From assembly GCA_016278515.1 (NCBI GenBank), contig JADQBR010000079.1, positions 1 through 52,957 of the forward strand: 52,957 nucleotides of DNA. Direction: 5' to 3'. Positions 43,902 through 51,817 of the stretch are shown in pieces (positions within the stretch are counted from its first letter, which is position 1; each line of letters starts with the position of its first letter). The position numbers were made by a program, and so were the translations under genes. Source of the stretch: Bacillota bacterium (GTDB lineage Bacteria; Bacillota; JADQBR01). The notes beneath the pieces were generated by a model. The model was not told the DNA's origin. It made no database searches and saw nothing but the letters and a program-made list of their open reading frames with translations.

Positions 43902-46465
43902 TTGCCTTCACCTACCTTTCGGACATCAATCAAACACTCATTCCAGCAGGTATTGGGTGCCCAAATACCCGGCACAAAATATATCTCATGCGTAGGCTTG
44001 ATAAACGGGTAAGTCAGGGTATTATAGGATTCATTGTCAAGGTAGCGATCCCACCAGCCTTGGACAAAAGTAGCCACGTTTTTCCCGGTTCCCGGGTCAA
44101 TTGAGGCAAAAGCGGTGACCCGGCCCCTGTCATTATACAGCTCTACCTTGTCGCCGTCTTTGATACCTTTTTCCTTTGCATCGTCTGGGTTGAGAAATAC
44201 CTTTGGTTTATGGTCCTGCAGCTCGTTCATCCAGATATTGTTGGAATGGGTTGAGTGAATCCGATACAGTGAGTTACGGGTAATAAAGACAAACTTATAT
44301 TTGCCCTCCACAGATGGGTTAAGAGCGTATTCGCTGTCCTCAAAGGGGCGTTTATGCACCGGAAGAGTTTCACCCAGTTCAATAAACGTATCCTCGTCTT
44401 TATAAAATTCGATTCGCCCGCTCTTAACAAACTGAGCCGTAGCTTTCAACGGTGCAGGGTTACTTATGGGCGGAAACGGCTGTTTGTGCTGGATTTCCTC
44501 ATAGAAAGGAATCTGCCTGTGTTGAGGCGTATTCAATTTTAGCCGCATGGGACCTTTTTTTAGTTTCTCCAGAGTCATATCTTCCGTGGTTCGACCAGTA
44601 GCTCTCAGCATGACCTCGGTCGCCTGTTCTGCTGCTTGGTAGGCGCTGAGTTCCGGGAAATAGTGCTGTTCAAATTCCGGGTTAAGTCTCTTGGCCAGCT
44701 CCCGAGCTATCCACAATTCCGACTTTCTTTGGGCAAAAGGTTCGATCGCCGGCTGCTGCAGCTGAACGTATGGATGCAGCGGTGTTGCAGTTAAATCTAG
44801 CTTTTCATACCAACTGGCTGCCGGGAACACCACATCTGCCCAATTGCAGCTGGTTGATCTTTGGAAGTCCATAGCCACAATAAATTCCAGCTCGCCTTCC
44901 GTAGCCATATCCCGTAACTTATTAGACATATTGTGCTGGTCAAAGGGATTATGCCAGCCAAAGACCAGACTTTTAATACCATTTTCCGGAAAAGGTGCCA
45001 CCATATTATCAGTACGACCATGGAGGAAATATAACCATGGCGTCCACTTAGGCTCCTTGGGGAACCACCAATCTTTAATGTTAAAGCGAACTCGATATTG
45101 TCCGGCATAAGTGGAGATACCGGCACCGGATTTGCCAATGTTTCCTGTCAGCACCGGGATCAATGCCAGAGCCCGGCCTTTAAGGTCACCGTGATACCAT
45201 TGATAGTTACTGGCGCCATAGACAATATGCAGGGCTTTACTTGCCGCCATTTCGTGGGCGATACGGTAGACGGTATCCCAGTCAAGACCGGTTTCTTGTG
45301 TCACGTATTCTGGTGTATAGGTTTGAAGACTTTCTTTAAGCAGCTTAAAAACGGTCTTTGTCTTAACAGTAGAACCGTCCTTCAAGGTGACGTCTTGTTC
45401 TGCTTCTAACAGGACGTCTGACGGGAGATCAAGTTTTTCCGGATTAACACTCACCAGCTGACCGTTATAGGAAACAAAGGTATTACGGTAGGCGGGACTA
45501 TCTGAGACTGAAGAAAGCCCGGAGACATCATCAGCTTGCAGGCGTTTGCCGTTATCGGTTCTTACCAACAGCGGTAAGTCGGTAAATGTCTTGATAAAGT
45601 TGCTGTCGTACAGCCCTTCATCAACAATGACTCTTGCGATGCCCAGAGCCATAGCGGCATCACTACTAGGTTTAATCTGTAAAAATTGATCTGCTTTAGA
45701 GGCAGTAGGAGTATAACTTGGGTCTACAACCAATAATTTCATACCATTCTCGCTGGCATTAATCAAAAAATCAGAGTCCATTAATCGCGTTACGGTGACA
45801 TTAGAGCCGAAGATTGCAGTATAGTCAGAGTTGGCCCATTCCAGGGGTTCTAATTCTTCGGTCTGCACACCAAAGGTCATGGGCCAGAACATGGGCAGGT
45901 CACCGTTTAAATCATAAGCATGTAGTACATTCCATCCTGCTTGTGAAGCTAGTGCAAACCAGGCGCCTTTTTGCACAAAACCGGTTCCGCCAACCTGAAA
46001 GCTGGCACCGATGGATTCCGGCCCATATTTATCGGCGACTTTCTGCAGGCCCTCTGCACAATAATCCAATGCCTCTTCCCAAGAGGCTTCCCTAAATTCT
46101 CCTTTCCCCCTGTCGCCAGTACGTATCAATGGTTTTTCCAGGCGGTCGGGCCCATAAATCAAATTGAGAAACGACAGCCCTCTCAAGCAGCCCCGAGGTC
46201 CGTACTCCGGTTCGGGGTAATCGTCAGTAGGGGACAAGGTCTTAATTTGCCCGTCTACGACCATTGCGGTAATTCCACAGGATGAGGTACAGTTGGGTGA
46301 ACACGTGCTGCGTACAAATTTAATATCTTTATTGTCAGCCGAACCGGATTCGTTGGTGGAGCTTTGTGCCAGCTTAATTGGGCCGACTGTTCCGGCCAGG
46401 ACACCGGTTGCAGCCGAGGCTTTCAAAAACTGCCTTCGGTTTAGCTTAATCCCCTTTTTTCCCAT
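43898..46465 (-). CDS. Tat-exported molybdopterin oxidoreductase catalytic subunit, Asp-ligated (NarG/type II-like)
   Basis: 855 aa, minus strand, AGGAGG ribosome site. Tat signal NRRQFLKAS (~9-17). The first Fe-S site is Cys55-x3-Cys59-x3-Cys63 with Cys93 in GPRGCLRG. Asp185 in HAYDLNGDLP aligns with the Mo-ligating Asp of NarG, and the following FGSNVTVTRLMDSDF and LPLLVRTDNGKRL segments are also type II-like. The N-terminal GPDRLEKPL region resembles DmsA. Candidate acceptors include nitrate, (per)chlorate, selenate, DMSO or sulfur oxyanions; sequence does not settle which. It is the first gene of a three-gene operon and may be controlled by CRP/FNR-like sites upstream. Confidence 0.88.
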   Translation of the reverse strand: MGKKGIKLNRRQFLKASAATGVLAGTVGPIKLAQSSTNESGSADNKDIKFVRSTCSPNCTSSCGITAMVVDGQIKTLSPTDDYPEPEYGPRGCLRGLSFLNLIYGPDRLEKPLIRTGDRGKGEFREASWEEALDYCAEGLQKVADKYGPESIGASFQVGGTGFVQKGAWFALASQAGWNVLHAYDLNGDLPMFWPMTFGVQTEELEPLEWANSDYTAIFGSNVTVTRLMDSDFLINASENGMKLLVVDPSYTPTASKADQFLQIKPSSDAAMALGIARVIVDEGLYDSNFIKTFTDLPLLVRTDNGKRLQADDVSGLSSVSDSPAYRNTFVSYNGQLVSVNPEKLDLPSDVLLEAEQDVTLKDGSTVKTKTVFKLLKESLQTYTPEYVTQETGLDWDTVYRIAHEMAASKALHIVYGASNYQWYHGDLKGRALALIPVLTGNIGKSGAGISTYAGQYRVRFNIKDWWFPKEPKWTPWLYFLHGRTDNMVAPFPENGIKSLVFGWHNPFDQHNMSNKLRDMATEGELEFIVAMDFQRSTSCNWADVVFPAASWYEKLDLTATPLHPYVQLQQPAIEPFAQRKSELWIARELAKRLNPEFEQHYFPELSAYQAAEQATEVMLRATGRTTEDMTLEKLKKGPMRLKLNTPQHRQIPFYEEIQHKQPFPPISNPAPLKATAQFVKSGRIEFYKDEDTFIELGETLPVHKRPFEDSEYALNPSVEGKYKFVFITRNSLYRIHSTHSNNIWMNELQDHKPKVFLNPDDAKEKGIKDGDKVELYNDRGRVTAFASIDPGTGKNVATFVQGWWDRYLDNESYNTLTYPFIKPTHEIYFVPGIWAPNTCWNECLIDVRKVGEGK

Positions 46466-46557
46466 TTAAATTAAACCTCCTATATAATTAAAATCTTAAT
46501 ATTACTAGTTAGGGTAAAATTTCACAATGCAAATACTTCCTCTCTCCATAGGCTTTT

Positions 46558-46563
46558 ATTATA
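46558..46563 (-). promoter_or_regulatory. -10 box of the molybdoenzyme operon
   Basis: Minus-strand TATAAT (46563-46558) without a good -35 at the expected distance, about 95 bp before the ATG. The lack of a -35 fits an activator-dependent promoter. Confidence 0.45.
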
Positions 46564-46589
46564 CTTTCACATATTTCAGACCGGAGTGC

Positions 46590-46605
46590 AGTGATAAACT
46601 GCATT
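46590..46605. promoter_or_regulatory. Degenerate second CRP/FNR-like site of the molybdoenzyme operon
   Basis: AGTGATAAACTGCATT has one good half-site (minus-strand TCACT) and one poor half. Its centre (46597.5) is exactly 22 bp from the strong site at 46612-46627, as in the norCB promoter. Weak on its own; spacing is the main argument. Confidence 0.4.
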
Positions 46606-46611
46606 TTTTAA

Positions 46612-46627
46612 AGTGATATTTGTCACA
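46612..46627. promoter_or_regulatory. CRP/FNR-like operator of the molybdoenzyme operon
   Basis: Minus strand TGTGACAAATATCACT fits TGTGA-N6-TCACA with one mismatch and resembles the norCB distal site. It lies between the divergent molybdoenzyme and acetyltransferase genes. The 380-bp gap 46466-46845 otherwise holds the two promoters and no further gene. Confidence 0.7.
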
Positions 46628-46673
46628 ATTAGTGAGGGGTGTAGGAAAAATGCTTAAAAAGCAGAAACAAATC

Positions 46674-46702
46674 TTGTATACTATTCATAACGTTGATATA
46701 AT
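46674..46702 (+). promoter_or_regulatory. Promoter of the GNAT gene
   Basis: TTGTAT (46674-46679), 17-bp spacer, TATAAT (46697-46702), about 145 bp before the GNAT start. Confidence 0.65.
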
Positions 46703-46845
46703 ATTCATTATTGGTCAGGGGCGGAAAGAAGACTTAGTTTACGTCATAAAGTGTTAAGTGATCGCCCTTATGCCTAGTCAAAGAAATATCTTTGCTTGAG
46801 TGTAAACAAAAGACCTATGAAACTATAGTAGGAGTTGTTATACGA

Positions 46846-47304
46846 ATGATAATCCGAAAAGCGATTATGTCTGATGTAGAAGCTATGCACAGTCTAATTA
46901 ATAAATATGCAGAGAAGGGGCTGATGCTGGCCCGCTCTCGCAGTATGTTTTATGAATCACTGCGCGACTATACGGTGGTGGAAAATGACGGCGCGGTAAT
47001 TGGCGTCGGAGGGCTGCACATTCTATGGGCCGACTTGGTGGAAGTTCGATCATTGGCTATTGCGCCGGACTACGCTAAAAAAGGTATCGGTAAACAGTTG
47101 GTGCAGGTTTTAGAGGAGCAAGCTCGGGAATTGGCAATACCGAAGATTTTTGCATTGACCTATCAACCGGGCTTTTTTGCAAAATGTGGTTACACTGAGA
47201 TTTCCAATAAGGATCTGCCGCATAAAGTATGGAAGGAATGTATCAGCTGCCCTAAGTTTCCTGACTGTGATGAACATGCTGTTATAAAAGAATTAACAGA
47301 CTGA
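46846..47304 (+). CDS. GNAT N-acetyltransferase, ArgA-like
   Basis: 152 aa from the ATG giving MIIRKAIMSDVEAMHSLIN; GGAG lies 11 nt upstream, and an earlier ATG at 46792 lacks a ribosome site. GNAT fold with the acetyl-CoA loop in VEVRSLAIAPDYAKKGIGKQLV (~67-88). Stand-alone clostridial proteins of this kind are often annotated as N-acetylglutamate synthase-like and make N-acetylglutamate for arginine synthesis. The C-terminal CISCPKFPDCDEHAV Cys cluster is also seen in that group. No arg gene is adjacent. Confidence 0.83.
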   Translation: MIIRKAIMSDVEAMHSLINKYAEKGLMLARSRSMFYESLRDYTVVENDGAVIGVGGLHILWADLVEVRSLAIAPDYAKKGIGKQLVQVLEEQARELAIPKIFALTYQPGFFAKCGYTEISNKDLPHKVWKECISCPKFPDCDEHAVIKELTD

Positions 47305-47534
47305 TGTCCGCAATGATGCAGCTGAAATATTGGCTGTATTTTTTGTATTTTTAAAAGTTTTACGATAAAAGGTTACAAAGCGGGAAAATCTAGTAATGGT
47401 TAGATTAAAGTCTGATGGACAGAAAAGTTACAATTTTTTAATTAAAATTAGCAGGAAATGTGCCTGCAATGTGAGAATGTTTTTATGATGTATGAATGTA
47501 TGTAAAATTAAACAAACAAGGAGGGGAACATAAG

Positions 47535-48374
47535 GTGTACCAAATTGTTGCAACAAAGATTCTAGCTCCAAGTATTAAACTTTTTGAGATTAAAGCACCA
47601 AAGGTTGCGGCTAAGGCAAAGGCCGGCCAGTTTATCATTTTGCGAGTTGACGATGAAGGAGAAAGAATTCCTTTAACCATTGCCGATATTAACAGAAATG
47701 CAGGCACTTTAACCATAATTTTTCAGGAGGTTGGTTATACCACCAAAAAATTGGGTTGTCTTAACGAGGGAGATAATATTGTAGATTTTGTCGGTCCGTT
47801 AGGTCAGCCTTCTGAGATAGAGAATTACGGTCGTATTGTTTGTGTTGGCGGTGGTGTTGGAGTAGCACCGCTTTACCCAATTACCCGGGCGTTAAAAGAG
47901 GCGGGTAATGAAGTGATATCCATTATTGGTGCTCGTTCCAAAGATCTGTTGATCTTTGAGGAAGAAATGAAGGCTGTTAGTGATACTTTTATGGTAGCAA
48001 CAGATGATGGTTCCTACGGTCATAAAGGTTTTGTCACTGATTTGTTGAAACAAGTATTGGACGAACAAGAGGTTAAGCAGATCTGGGCTATCGGACCTGG
48101 GATTATGATGAAAGTAATCTGCGCTACTACTAAACCATATGAAGTTCCTACCATAGTCAGTATGAACCCTATTATGGTAGATGGAACCGGTATGTGCGGT
48201 GCTTGTCGTGTTTCTGTCGGCGACGAGACTAAGTTTGCATGTGTGGATGGCCCCGAATTTGATGGCCACCTAATTGATTGGGATTTGGCTCTAAGAAGAA
48301 TGAATATTTTTAAAGATGAGGAAAAAAGAGCAGAAGCTGCTGGTAGTTGTGGAGGTGGATGCGGATGCCAATAA
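47535..48374 (+). CDS. nfnA: NfnA-type ferredoxin:NADP oxidoreductase small subunit
   Basis: 279 aa, GTG start with GGAGGGG upstream. Ferredoxin-reductase fold: FAD domain (~1-95, with IPLTIADINRNAGTLTIIFQEVG), NAD(P) domain (~100-220, VCVGGGVGVAPLYPITRALKE), and a 2Fe-2S site CGACRVSVGDETKFACVDGP (~218-237). With the next gene it forms NfnAB, which couples NADPH to NADH and ferredoxin by flavin bifurcation. It could alternatively be labelled a sulfide dehydrogenase subunit (SudB). The tail is Cys/Gly-rich (CGGGCGC). Confidence 0.88.
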   Translation: MYQIVATKILAPSIKLFEIKAPKVAAKAKAGQFIILRVDDEGERIPLTIADINRNAGTLTIIFQEVGYTTKKLGCLNEGDNIVDFVGPLGQPSEIENYGRIVCVGGGVGVAPLYPITRALKEAGNEVISIIGARSKDLLIFEEEMKAVSDTFMVATDDGSYGHKGFVTDLLKQVLDEQEVKQIWAIGPGIMMKVICATTKPYEVPTIVSMNPIMVDGTGMCGACRVSVGDETKFACVDGPEFDGHLIDWDLALRRMNIFKDEEKRAEAAGSCGGGCGCQ

Positions 48375-49753
48375 TAAAAGTTAAGACTTCAATGCCATCC
48401 CAGGATCCGAAAGTCAGAAAAAGTAATTTTAATGAAGTTGCTACCGGATATACCAAGGAAATGGCATTGCAGGAAGCGGAACGCTGTATTCAGTGTAAAA
48501 ATGAACCTTGTCGTCAAGGATGTCCAGTAGAGGTGGATATACCGGCCTTTATCCAAAAAATTAAGGACCAAGACTTTGCCGGTGCTGCCGACAAGCTTAA
48601 GGAAAAGAATAATCTGCCGGCTGTTTGTGGGCGTGTCTGCCCACAAGAGAGCCAGTGTGAAAGTTTTTGCACTTTAGGTAAAAAGAATGATCCGGTAGGA
48701 ATTGGCAGACTGGAAAGGTTTGCTGCGGATTACCAGTTAGAAGCGGGTGTTTTGGATCCGGAAGTTACCCAGAGTACCGGAAAAAGAGTAGCGGTAGTGG
48801 GTGGTGGCCCAGCCGGATTAACTGCTGCAGCTGACTTGGCCCGTTTTGGACATCAAGTAACTGTTTTTGAGGCGCTGCATGTGGCAGGCGGCGTACTGAT
48901 GTATGGTATTCCTGAATTTCGTTTACCGAAAGAAATAGTCCAACGCGAAATAGATTATATTCGCAAACTGGGTGTGGATATCCAGACTAACTCTGTAATA
49001 GGGAAACTTGATACGGTAGATGAGTTGTTAGAAAAAGGTTATGACGCAGTCTTTATCGGGACCGGTGCCGGGTTGCCTTACTTTATGGATATTCCCGGTG
49101 AAAACTTGAATGGAGTTTATTCCGCCAACGAATTTCTTACCCGTACTAATTTAATGAAGGCATACAAATTCCCGGAAGCTGCTACTCCCATAAAGATTGG
49201 TAAAAGGGTAGCAGTGGTCGGTGCAGGTAACGTGGCAATGGATGGAGCCCGTACGGCATTGCGTTTAGGAGCAGAAGAATCATATATTGTTTATCGCCGC
49301 GCAGCAGAACAGATGCCGGCCCGAGATGAAGAAATTGAGCATGCGGAAGAAGAAGGGGTGCAGTTTAAACTGCTAACCAGCCCAATTGAAATTGTAGGTA
49401 CGGAAGACGGTTGGGTTAAAGGTATGACCTGTGTTGAATACGAATTAGGTGAGCCGGATGATTCTGGACGCCGCCGCCCAATTAAGATTGAAGGATCAGA
49501 ATTTTTTATGGAAGTAGATACAGTAGTTATGGCAATTGGGCAAGGGCCTAACCCCTTGGTTCCTTCTACTACTCCAGGAATGGAACTTAAATCAAAAGGA
49601 ACCATAGTTGCCGAAGATGGAACCGGCAAAACTACCAAGGATGGCGTATTTGCCGGTGGCGATATTGTTACCGGAGCAGCTACTGTAATTTTGGCAATGG
49701 GAGCAGGGAAAGATGCTGCCAAAGCCATTAATGAATATTTACAAAATAAGTAA
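48365..49753 (+). CDS. nfnB: NfnB-type/glutamate synthase small-subunit-like flavoprotein (gltA)
   Basis: 462 aa from the ATG 6 nt after GGAGGTGG, overlapping nfnA by 10 bp. N-terminal Fe-S domain with CIQCKNEPCRQGCPV (~42-56) and CGRVCPQESQCESFC (~87-101). FAD-binding VAVVGGGPAGLTAAADLARFG (~141) and NADPH-binding VAVVGAGNVAMDGARTALRLG (~282) follow. Typical GltD/NfnB length. As no glutamate synthase large subunit is near and nfnA precedes it, NfnB is the likelier role. Confidence 0.9.
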   Translation: MPIIKVKTSMPSQDPKVRKSNFNEVATGYTKEMALQEAERCIQCKNEPCRQGCPVEVDIPAFIQKIKDQDFAGAADKLKEKNNLPAVCGRVCPQESQCESFCTLGKKNDPVGIGRLERFAADYQLEAGVLDPEVTQSTGKRVAVVGGGPAGLTAAADLARFGHQVTVFEALHVAGGVLMYGIPEFRLPKEIVQREIDYIRKLGVDIQTNSVIGKLDTVDELLEKGYDAVFIGTGAGLPYFMDIPGENLNGVYSANEFLTRTNLMKAYKFPEAATPIKIGKRVAVVGAGNVAMDGARTALRLGAEESYIVYRRAAEQMPARDEEIEHAEEEGVQFKLLTSPIEIVGTEDGWVKGMTCVEYELGEPDDSGRRRPIKIEGSEFFMEVDTVVMAIGQGPNPLVPSTTPGMELKSKGTIVAEDGTGKTTKDGVFAGGDIVTGAATVILAMGAGKDAAKAINEYLQNK

Positions 49754-49794
49754 TCAAGGACTCCTAAGTCACAAAGCATAAGCAAAGGATTCAG

Positions 49795-49821
49795 AAGGAA
49801 CGTCTTTTAGGCGTTCCTTTA
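49795..49821 (+). terminator. Hairpin terminator between nfnB and folD
   Basis: A 10-bp stem AAGGAACGTC / GGCGTTCCTT with loop TTTTA; the T-tail is short (TTTAAAG), so efficiency may be moderate. Confidence 0.6.
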
Positions 49822-49853
49822 AAGAATATGCTAGATTGATAAGGAGGATAGTT

Positions 49854-50372
49854 ATGAGTGCGAATGTAATCGATGGCAAAAAGATTTCCAAAGAGGTGCG
49901 TGAACAGATTAAACGGGAAGTAGAGGAATTGGATATCCAGCCCGGTTTGGCAGTAGTTTTGGTGGGCGAAGACCCGGCGTCTCAAGTCTACGTTCGGAAC
50001 AAGCATAAGTCTTGTGGTGAGGTAGGTATCTACTCCGAGGTTCACCGGCTGCCGGCTGAAACTACTCAAGAAGAATTACTCAGTCTAATTGATGAGTTAA
50101 ATAAGGATATGAAAATACATGGTATTCTAGTGCAGCTGCCGGTGCCGGATCACGTTGACGAAAAGGCCGTTATTGGTGCTGTCGCTTTAGAAAAGGATGT
50201 GGACGGTTTTCACCCGGCTAATGTCGGCAACCTGGTGATTGGTGATGTTCATTATGAAAGTGCCAAGGAAAAAGCAGGCTGGATTACCCCTGTTCCCGGC
50301 GGAGTTGGTCCTATGACCATAACAATGCTCCTACTAAACACATTGGAGGCTGCAAAGCGTAGTGCAAAATAG
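49854..50372 (+). CDS. folD: FolD with internal in-frame deletion of the NADP-binding domain
   Basis: 172 aa from the ATG after AGGAGG; full-length FolD is about 285 aa. Residues 1-130 match the N-terminal catalytic half: SQVYVRNKHKSCGEVGI with the catalytic Lys (~52), GILVQLPVPDH (~90-100) and DVDGFHPANVGNLVIG (~115-130). Residues 131-172 match the very end of FolD (ESAKEKAGWITPVPGGVGPMT). The PCTPxG segment, the GRSxIVGxP loop and the rest of the Rossmann domain, about 110 residues, are absent. The junction is at GGTGATTGGTGATG (50234-50247). It should not be able to oxidise methylene-THF with NADP. This may be a true deletion, an assembly collapse, or a cyclohydrolase-only remnant. Confidence 0.85.
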   Translation: MSANVIDGKKISKEVREQIKREVEELDIQPGLAVVLVGEDPASQVYVRNKHKSCGEVGIYSEVHRLPAETTQEELLSLIDELNKDMKIHGILVQLPVPDHVDEKAVIGAVALEKDVDGFHPANVGNLVIGDVHYESAKEKAGWITPVPGGVGPMTITMLLLNTLEAAKRSAK

Positions 50373-51594
50373 GCAAATCGTAACAGTAGGACAACTGAAT
50401 AATTATATGAAGCAGCTATTAGACGCTGACCCCAACTTGGCCAACGTTTGGCTGAATGGTGAAATATCTAATTTCAAACACCATAATTCCGGACATATGT
50501 ATTTCAGTATCAAAGATAAAACGGGGTCGGTGCGTTGTATTATGTTTCGCGGGAATAACAGCCGGTTGCGTTTTAGACCGGAAAATGGTATGCAGGTGTT
50601 AGCTAACGGGTACGTGTCTATTTATGTTCAAGGAGGACAATATCAGTTTTATGTACAGGCGCTGGAACCTCACGGTTATGGCAGTCTACATGCGGCCTAC
50701 GAACAATTAAAAAAGAAGTTGGATTTGGAAGGTCTATTTGCCGATGAAATAAAAAAGGCGATACCGGTATTGCCACGAGCAATTGGTATCGTCACTTCTA
50801 TTTCCGGAGCGGCTCTGCAGGATATTATTACTGTAGTCCGCAGACGCTTTCCTCGGGTGGAGATAATTATTGCGCCGACTTCAGTGCAGGGTACGGAAGC
50901 TCCGGAAGAGATTGCTTCAGCGCTTTACTTGTTGAATCAGCACACAGATGTGGATGTCGTTATTGTAGGACGCGGAGGTGGTTCTTTGGAGGAACTTTGG
51001 GCTTTTAATACTGAACCGGTTGCTAGAGCTATCCACCAATCCTCAATCCCCGTTATTTCAGCTGTAGGACATGAAACGGATTTTACCATTGCGGATTTTG
51101 TGGCGGATCGCCGGGCTCCTACTCCTTCAGCGGCCGCGGAAATGGCAGTTCCTGTTTACAATGACTTGCAGGCGGAAATTGCTAATGGTTACCGGAGATT
51201 ACTCCAGGGATTATCTGGAAAGGTACGGTCAGAACGCCAGCGGTTAGCTTATCTCTCCCAAAGCCGGGTATTTCAAAACCCTGGCAAACTTCTGCAGGAG
51301 CATCAACAACAGTTGGATCAAGTGGCAAGAGATTTGTCTAAGACCATGGAGAAGTTAATTAATGAAAAGAAAAATCAAACTGCTGGTCTATCAGCCAAGC
51401 TGGATGCCTATAGCCCGCTTAAGGTACTTACACGCGGCTACGCCGTGTGCCGTCGGGAGGAAGACGGCAAAATTTTAAATGAAGCTGCTCAGGCTGAGGC
51501 GGGACAGATGGTAGAGGTATTGTTAGCTAAAGGTGCATTGAAATGCAAGGTGGATCACTTGAAGGAGGAAATGCCGTGGCAGAAAAAGAACTAA
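50362..51594 (+). CDS. xseA: Exodeoxyribonuclease VII large subunit XseA
   Basis: 410 aa, GTG start overlapping folD by 11 bp. N-terminal OB domain (~1-100, ANVWLNGEISNFKHHNSGHMYFSIKD), catalytic core with AIGIVTSISGAALQDI (~131), VDVVIVGRGGGSLEELWAFN (~195-214), the AVGHETDFTIADFVADRRAPTPSAAAE motif (~234) and a C-terminal coiled coil. It degrades single-stranded DNA from both ends with XseB. Confidence 0.95.
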   Translation: MQNRQIVTVGQLNNYMKQLLDADPNLANVWLNGEISNFKHHNSGHMYFSIKDKTGSVRCIMFRGNNSRLRFRPENGMQVLANGYVSIYVQGGQYQFYVQALEPHGYGSLHAAYEQLKKKLDLEGLFADEIKKAIPVLPRAIGIVTSISGAALQDIITVVRRRFPRVEIIIAPTSVQGTEAPEEIASALYLLNQHTDVDVVIVGRGGGSLEELWAFNTEPVARAIHQSSIPVISAVGHETDFTIADFVADRRAPTPSAAAEMAVPVYNDLQAEIANGYRRLLQGLSGKVRSERQRLAYLSQSRVFQNPGKLLQEHQQQLDQVARDLSKTMEKLINEKKNQTAGLSAKLDAYSPLKVLTRGYAVCRREEDGKILNEAAQAEAGQMVEVLLAKGALKCKVDHLKEEMPWQKKN

Positions 51595-51815
51595 GTTTTG
51601 AGGAAGCTGTAGATAAACTGGGAATTATTGTTAAAGAGTTGGAAGATGGGGACATTTCTTTGGAAAATGCGTTGGAGAGTTTTCAACAGGGAGTCGCTCT
51701 GCTGCAGCAATGCAACAAGCGTTTAACAGAAGTCGAGGCAAAAATGAACGTGTTAGTAGACGAATATGGGGAAATCAAAATAGTTCCATTTGAAGAACGG
51801 GACGGAGTGAAGTAA
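51576..51815 (+). CDS. xseB: Exodeoxyribonuclease VII small subunit XseB
   Basis: 79 aa from the GTG after GGAGGAA, overlapping xseA. Typical XseB helical pattern (LSFEEAVDKLGIIVKELEDGDISLENALESFQQGVAL). The earlier ATG at 51543 would add 11 unusual residues. xseAB-ispA is a standard Firmicute order. Confidence 0.94.
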   Translation: MAEKELSFEEAVDKLGIIVKELEDGDISLENALESFQQGVALLQQCNKRLTEVEAKMNVLVDEYGEIKIVPFEERDGVK

Positions 51816-51817
51816 GA

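Noticed and set aside
49291-49785. 164-aa antisense frame in nfnB
   Set aside because: Pro/Ser-rich shadow of a conserved flavoprotein.
49854-50372. folD frameshift or misjudged stop codon
   Set aside because: The frame is continuous from start to the conserved C-terminus and the missing part is not found in any other frame downstream, so it is a deletion rather than a frameshift.
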